Assembly (NCBI GenBank): GCA_020638055.1
Contig: JACKJH010000004.1
Coordinates: 251,501-315,500 of the forward strand
Reading direction: 5' to 3'
Origin: Hyphomicrobiaceae bacterium
GTDB lineage: Bacteria > Pseudomonadota > Alphaproteobacteria > Rhizobiales > Hyphomicrobiaceae
DNA: 64,000 bases
Position 1 is the stretch's first letter. Every line of letters starts with the position of its first letter. Below, piece after piece: positions 62,640-64,000 of this stretch. A program made the translations under genes and the position numbers. The notes below the pieces were generated by a model that saw nothing but the letters and a program-made list of their open reading frames with translations, had not been told where the DNA came from and made no database searches.

Positions 62640-63180
62640 ACCCCTCTTTGTCCGTTGGGATGACCATTGCACACGCTGATAAAATGACGACGGGTGCGGT
62701 CGACGGATCTGGTTCTTGCCTGGCTACAACGTCACTTGAGCCTCTTCAACGTTGCTTGTTCCCGCGTAGCTTGCCCCGCTTCGGGAGCCAAGCGGGTCGA
62801 AATTTAATTCTCCTCTCAGCCTTTGCAAGCAGCCAATCACAGTTGCGCGACTTTTGTTGTTGGGATGGGCTCGGCGTGTGTGAACAAATTAAAAGAGCAA
62901 CGTGATTGGGTTGCAGAAGGTGCATGAAAAGACATAGTGCGGGTGCACGGAAACTGTCGATTTTTGGTTCTCTGATGGTCGGTAGAGCGGATAAGAAAAA
63001 GTCTTGTGCATGACTAACTGCTATTCACAATTCTCTCTACATCTCGAAGTTGCGACGTGTTTGTGACGCGGTGGCAACAGCGTCAAACAAACGATGCCGC
63101 GCTGTGACACGGCACCGTCGCAAAATTAGCAACGCACGGTTGCAATAAAGCCCGTCCACGATTCATTGAAGCGCCAACGG
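62640..63180. other. Intergenic region, no gene seen
   Basis: Mixed-composition spacer with one 89-codon open frame that lacks a ribosome site and family resemblance. A GCCCCGCTTCGGGAGC stem lies near 62775. No tRNA or known RNA was recognised. Confidence 0.4.
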
Positions 63181-63186
63181 GCTCTA

Positions 63187-63252
63187 TACTTTTGATCAAA
63201 GCGTGTTTCTCACGGCTCTACCGCTGCACACTTCAGCTAAATATACTCTAGC
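63187..63252 (+). repeat. Degenerate RIME-like repeat, variant type
   Basis: It resembles the right half of the variant at 4-110: AGCGTGTTTCTCACGG...CACTTCAGCTAAATATACTCTAG. The palindrome arms are partly decayed. It ends 16 bases before the stop of the reductase gene. Confidence 0.5.
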
Positions 63253-63267
63253 TCAAGCGGGCGTCGG

Positions 63268-64000
63268 TCAATCAACCGATGCGGTCTGAGCATCATCGTC
63301 ATAGGCATTATCCGGGAACACTGGATAGACACCTGCGACACGCCCCATCTGCTGTGACAAGGCAAGTACCGTATCGATCGTGGGCGTTGCAACGTCGACG
63401 AGCCTTCCCATCTCCTGCACAACCGTCAGCAGCGCATCGAGTTCAATCTGACGGCCCTTTTCCAGATCCTGCAACATGCTGGTTCGGTGAGCGCCAACGG
63501 ATGCAGCACCGTTGATGCGCCGCTCGATGTCAACGCGGAAGTGCGCACCAATACGCCGTGCAATGATCTCTGCTTCTTCCATCATCTTGCGGGCGACGGA
63601 ACGGGTGCCGGGATCTGTTGCGACAATGTCGAGTGTGGCATGCGTCAGGGCTGAGATCGGGTTGAAACAGAGATTGCCCCACAGCTTGAGCCAGATGTCG
63701 TTACGGATCTCTGGATAGATCTTAGGTTTGAGACCGGCAGCTTCGAACGCTTCGGCCAGCTTCTTGATGCGAGGCGTTTCCTGACGTGTCGGCTCACCCA
63801 GGCCATAGCGATCGCCGTAGGTATGCTTGATGACGCCTGGTGAGATGATCTCGGCTGCTGGATAAACTGTGCATCCAATAGCGCGCTGCGGCCCCAGCGT
63901 GTTCCATTGCCGACCACGCGGATCAACGCTTTCAAGCTGCAAGTTTGCATACTGGCCTTCAAAGCCGTGGAAATACCACCAGGGGATTCCGTTTTGTGCC
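63268..64000 (-). CDS. 2-dehydropantoate 2-reductase family protein, 5' end outside the window
   Basis: The frame is open to the window edge; the visible part begins with AQNGIPWWYFHGFEGQ, a strand and loop typical of ketopantoate reductases. The C-terminal helical domain follows with KLWGNLCFNPISALTHAT and EIDALL-like QIELDALLTVVQEMG. The N-terminal NADPH-binding domain must lie beyond base 64000. It could serve pantothenate synthesis (PanE) or be a paralogue; the partial sequence cannot decide. Confidence 0.85.
   Translation of the reverse strand, partial: AQNGIPWWYFHGFEGQYANLQLESVDPRGRQWNTLGPQRAIGCTVYPAAEIISPGVIKHTYGDRYGLGEPTRQETPRIKKLAEAFEAAGLKPKIYPEIRNDIWLKLWGNLCFNPISALTHATLDIVATDPGTRSVARKMMEEAEIIARRIGAHFRVDIERRINGAASVGAHRTSMLQDLEKGRQIELDALLTVVQEMGRLVDVATPTIDTVLALSQQMGRVAGVYPVFPDNAYDDDAQTASVD

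Noticed and set aside
62775..62815. Possible tRNA-like segment (GCCCCGCTTCGGGAGCC followed by GGGTCGAAATT)
   Set aside because: No acceptor stem or anticodon arm could be built around it, so it is not a tRNA.

Overview
The window looks like chromosomal DNA from an alphaproteobacterium of the order Hyphomicrobiales (Rhizobiales). The main evidence is gene order. From about 27.3 to 47.2 kb it carries pckA, chvI, chvG, hprK, an EIIA-Man-type PTS protein, HPr, ahcY, a divL-type PAS kinase, a tsaE-phosphotransferase fusion, a MurU-like nucleotidyltransferase and addB, an arrangement typical of rhizobia and their relatives. About 100-bp double-palindrome repeats scattered through the window resemble the RIME and Bru-RS elements of rhizobia and brucellae. 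No rRNA, tRNA, CRISPR array, transposase or phage gene was recognised. The species cannot be named from the sequence alone.

Layout. At 0-12 kb there are two repeats, an aldo/keto reductase, an SH3-type secreted protein, a membrane zinc peptidase, a nucleotide-translocase-like MFS protein, a histone-deacetylase-family hydrolase, lepA, a phasin, a lytic transglycosylase, an AEC-family carrier and a type II NADH dehydrogenase. At 12-19 kb lies the infC-rpmI-rplT-pheS-pheT translation cluster. In it pheS and pheT are separated by a c-type cytochrome gene and a small membrane-protein gene, and a short opposite-strand receiver-domain gene sits between infC and rpmI. The infC gene appears to start at ATC. 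At 19.9-23.4 kb is a visibly AT-rich block of three genes: a P-loop protein, a protein with a nucleotidyltransferase-like motif, and an ELM1-family protein. A GT4 glycosyltransferase follows. At 24.6-27 kb are an alpha/beta hydrolase, a DUF1444-like secreted protein and folE.

At 27-48 kb lies the envelope and carbon regulatory cluster. ChvG-ChvI is a periplasmic-stress and acid-sensing two-component system. HprK, HPr and EIIA form a regulatory phosphotransfer branch without sugar permeases. PckA is the gluconeogenic entry enzyme. AmgK- and MurU-like functions suggest cell-wall sugar recycling. At 48-64 kb are cbpA-cbpM, a His-rich redoxin, an FNT channel, a HAD hydrolase, an OmpA-type protein, a solute-binding protein, a family 2 glycosyltransferase, ubiB, a potassium channel with a degenerate cyclic-nucleotide domain, a DMT transporter and the 3' part of a ketopantoate reductase gene cut by the window end.

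The most unusual signal is the repeat elements. Seven nearly complete RIME-like copies all point the same way. One lies in frame inside a glycosyltransferase gene and adds about 34 codons. Another appears to have cut the metal-binding tail off a redoxin and left the detached 3' end readable downstream. A second, larger element at 51.5 kb has two perfect-stem hairpins, a GCGGCT microsatellite loop and imperfect terminal inverted repeats. A deleted derivative of it lies at 59.95 kb.
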